Shown: piece after piece, positions 5,438 to 6,993 of the stretch
How positions within the stretch are numbered: position 1 is the first letter of the stretch
How the letters are laid out: every line of letters begins with the position of its first letter
NCBI GenBank assembly: GCA_016776705.1
Contig: JADHSW010000157.1
Coordinates: 1 to 6,993 of the forward strand
DNA from: Rhodospirillales bacterium
GTDB lineage: Bacteria > Pseudomonadota > Alphaproteobacteria > Rhodospirillales > JABHCV01
Direction: 5' to 3'
DNA length: 6,993 nt
The notes under the pieces: generated by a model
Databases searched by the model: none
The model's input: only the letters and a program-made list of their open reading frames with translations
What the model was told of the DNA's origin: nothing
Translations under genes and position numbers: made by a program

Positions 5438-6159
5438 ACGACATTGACCCCCTTATCGATGATGATAATGCTCGAATGGAATCAAAGAAGGGGGTTGCCT
5501 GGATGGTGACCTTTACGGATTTGGTCTCTTTAATGCTGACCTTTTTCGTGCTCTTGTTTTCCATGTCCGACATCAAGACGGACCGATGGAATGATGTTAT
5601 CGATGCGCTTTCGCAAAGCCTGAACCCGTCCAGCACCAAGGCGCAGTCTTCGGCCACCTCCAGCTTTAATATTGCTACCCTTTTTCGCAAGCGCGCAATT
5701 AATCTGGATTATTTGACCTCTGTTCTGGATGAGGCGGTGGCCAAGGATGAGTTGCTCGTAAATTCACAACTTATGCGTCTTGAGGATCGACTGGTTATCG
5801 CCCTGCCGGGTGATTTGTTGTTTGAGCCGGGCAAGGCGGTGCTGGCCGAAAACGCCAGAAAGGCGCTATTCAATCTGGGAGGCGTTCTTCGCAACATAGG
5901 TAATCAGATTGGTATTAATGGCCATACAGACCCAATCCCGCCATCAGGTGACAGTTATACATCCAACTGGGAGCTTTCCATGGGCAGGGCGACGGCGGTG
6001 GCAAATGCGCTCAAACGCTCCGGGTTTACTGAAGATATCATTGCCTTCGGTTATGCCTCCAGCCGCTTCTCGGAACTTCCTGACATGCCTGAGGCCCAGC
6101 GTAGCGCCCTTGGACGTCGTGTCGATATTGTCGTCTTCCCAACCGTCGGGGTGAATTGA
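5434..6159 (+). CDS. motB: MotB-like flagellar stator protein
   Basis: MotB anchors the stator to peptidoglycan and, with MotA, forms the ion channel that powers rotation. The 241-residue product has the signature membrane segment 'FTDLVSLMLTFFVLLFSMS' (27-45) with D29 at the position of the essential proton-binding Asp32 of Escherichia coli MotB. A linker follows, then an OmpA-like domain (about 115-235) with 'LLFEPGKAVL' (128-137), 'GHTD' (163-166), 'LSMGRA' (181-186) and 'GRRVDI' (227-232), all expected for peptidoglycan binding. AGAGGG (5424-5429) is 4 bases before ATG. Its start overlaps the previous gene by 4 bases and its stop overlaps the next start by one base. No motA is adjacent, which is unusual because motA and motB are normally neighbours, so the MotA partner must be encoded elsewhere. 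An assignment as a different MotB-family anchor cannot be excluded. Confidence 0.85.
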   Translation: MNDIDPLIDDDNARMESKKGVAWMVTFTDLVSLMLTFFVLLFSMSDIKTDRWNDVIDALSQSLNPSSTKAQSSATSSFNIATLFRKRAINLDYLTSVLDEAVAKDELLVNSQLMRLEDRLVIALPGDLLFEPGKAVLAENARKALFNLGGVLRNIGNQIGINGHTDPIPPSGDSYTSNWELSMGRATAVANALKRSGFTEDIIAFGYASSRFSELPDMPEAQRSALGRRVDIVVFPTVGVN

Positions 6160-6993
6160 TGACAAACCTGTTTTTACATCGTTGCTCCCAATGCGCCCTG
6201 GTGGTGGTTGTCAGCTTGTTTGTTCTGTACGCGGGCAGTGCGCAGGGCGAACCGGTTAAGGTGCGTGCGGCGGCGCATGACGGTTATGGGCGTATTGTTT
6301 TCAATTGGCCGACACCTGTTCCGTTCAAGGTAAGTACGTCCGGTAGCCAACTGGTGGTCCAGTTTGGCTCTCCAATTGAACCGGCCCTGGCCGGGGTTGC
6401 GCGAAATCTTGGCAAGTATATTAGCAGCGCTGCTGCCGGGGCGGATGGACGCAGTGTTGTGTTTACCATGAAGGAAGATTTCGACGTCCGTGGTTTTGAT
6501 ATGGGGGCGGCTGTTGTCGTCGATATTGTCGACGCCCTGCAAACCAATAAAGCGCCGGAACCCGAACCAAAGGCTGAACCGAAACAGGCGGCGAAGACAA
6601 CAGCCAACACACCAGCGCAGGCGCAGTCAACGACCCAGGCTCCGGCAAACGCTCCTGTCGTCAAGGTTCGCAGTGGCGTCCACGATGCCTATACGCGCAT
6701 CGTTTTCGATTGGCTCAGCGAGGTGCCCTACCAGTTGAATCAAAAGGTGGGAACGGCGACGATCAACTTCTCCCGTCCGGCTCAGATCGATGTTGGGAAC
6801 CTGCAAAAACGCTTGCCGAAATTGATCTCCTCAATTTCTTCCCAGGTTTCGGGCAGTGGCGTTTCCGTGACTTTGTCCATACCCGATACATCTCGCATCC
6901 GCCATTTCCTGTCAGGATCAAAGGTGGTCGTCGATGTGTTGAAACCCACCGGTGAACCGCTTCCAGAACAGGTAGCAGCCGCCCAGCCCAAGG
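6159..6993 (+). CDS. Secreted protein with two AMIN-like repeats, 3' end missing
   Basis: An open frame runs from ATG at 6159 past the right edge without a stop (278 full codons seen). The start shares one base with the stop of the motB gene (TGATG), so it is translationally coupled. Residues 1-29 are a signal peptide or anchor (hydrophobic run 12-24, then 'AGSAQG'). Two similar modules follow, at 33-126 and 168-262. Each begins 'VKVR..xHDxYxRIVF[ND]W', continues with beta-rich sequence and a 'LxKxISS' segment, and ends 'VVVD[IV]'. They are separated by a Pro/Ala/Lys-rich linker (127-165). The pattern resembles AMIN domains, which bind the cell wall in proteins such as AmiC and PilQ, but this is judged by eye. 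Large secreted proteins are found at this place in some alphaproteobacterial flagellar clusters. It could be a periplasmic motor or cell-wall partner of the MotB-like pair. No enzyme domain is visible in the part present. Confidence 0.75.
   Translation, partial: MTNLFLHRCSQCALVVVVSLFVLYAGSAQGEPVKVRAAAHDGYGRIVFNWPTPVPFKVSTSGSQLVVQFGSPIEPALAGVARNLGKYISSAAAGADGRSVVFTMKEDFDVRGFDMGAAVVVDIVDALQTNKAPEPEPKAEPKQAAKTTANTPAQAQSTTQAPANAPVVKVRSGVHDAYTRIVFDWLSEVPYQLNQKVGTATINFSRPAQIDVGNLQKRLPKLISSISSQVSGSGVSVTLSIPDTSRIRHFLSGSKVVVDVLKPTGEPLPEQVAAAQPK

Noticed and set aside
4736..6159. The two MotB-like frames as one gene broken by a frameshift
   Set aside because: Each frame has its own ribosome binding site, membrane helix and complete OmpA-like domain.

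Overview
The window is a flagellar-motor and chemotaxis-output gene block, nearly all on the + strand, from an alphaproteobacterium, most likely of the Rhodospirillales type. The evidence is the combination of FliL and FliM with long acidic tails, a DUF6468 membrane protein, a MotE-type protein with an MgtE_N-like C-terminus, a CheY of the 'DWNMEPMTG' type, a CheZ phosphatase and MotB-like OmpA-domain proteins. GC content looks moderate by eye. The species cannot be named from this sequence.

Layout. Positions 1-333 hold no convincing gene. They contain a near-consensus sigma-54 promoter on the minus strand (29-45) firing out of the left edge, a very AT-rich tract (47-83) and a near-match to a CtrA box (228-246). 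Then come fliL (334-867), fliM (913-2091), a DUF6468 gene (2094-2621, GTG start) and a motE-like gene (2660-3355), closely packed and probably one operon. A 128-bp gap with an 8-bp inverted repeat and a TATAAT box precedes cheY (3484-3870) and cheZ (3880-4608). A 127-bp gap with direct repeats and three GANTC sites precedes three overlapping genes: a degenerate MotB-like protein (4736-5437), a canonical MotB-like protein (5434-6159), and a secreted protein with two AMIN-like repeats (6159 to the right edge, incomplete).

How the parts fit. FliM is the switch protein that phosphorylated CheY binds, CheZ removes the phosphate from CheY, FliL sits at the stator, and the MotB-like proteins are candidate stator or cell-wall anchor subunits. 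No motA lies in the window. The main points of interest are: a MotB-like pair in which one member has Ala where the ion-binding Asp should be; a MotE-like gene with an unassigned AMIN-like secreted protein in the place where rhizobia have motC; a shared 'QxEIDxLL' peptide in FliM, CheZ and the MotE-like protein; a FliM with a duplicated Glu-Trp-Glu/polyglycine N-terminal extension; a CheZ with a histone-like basic tail; and the regulatory sequence in the three gaps.
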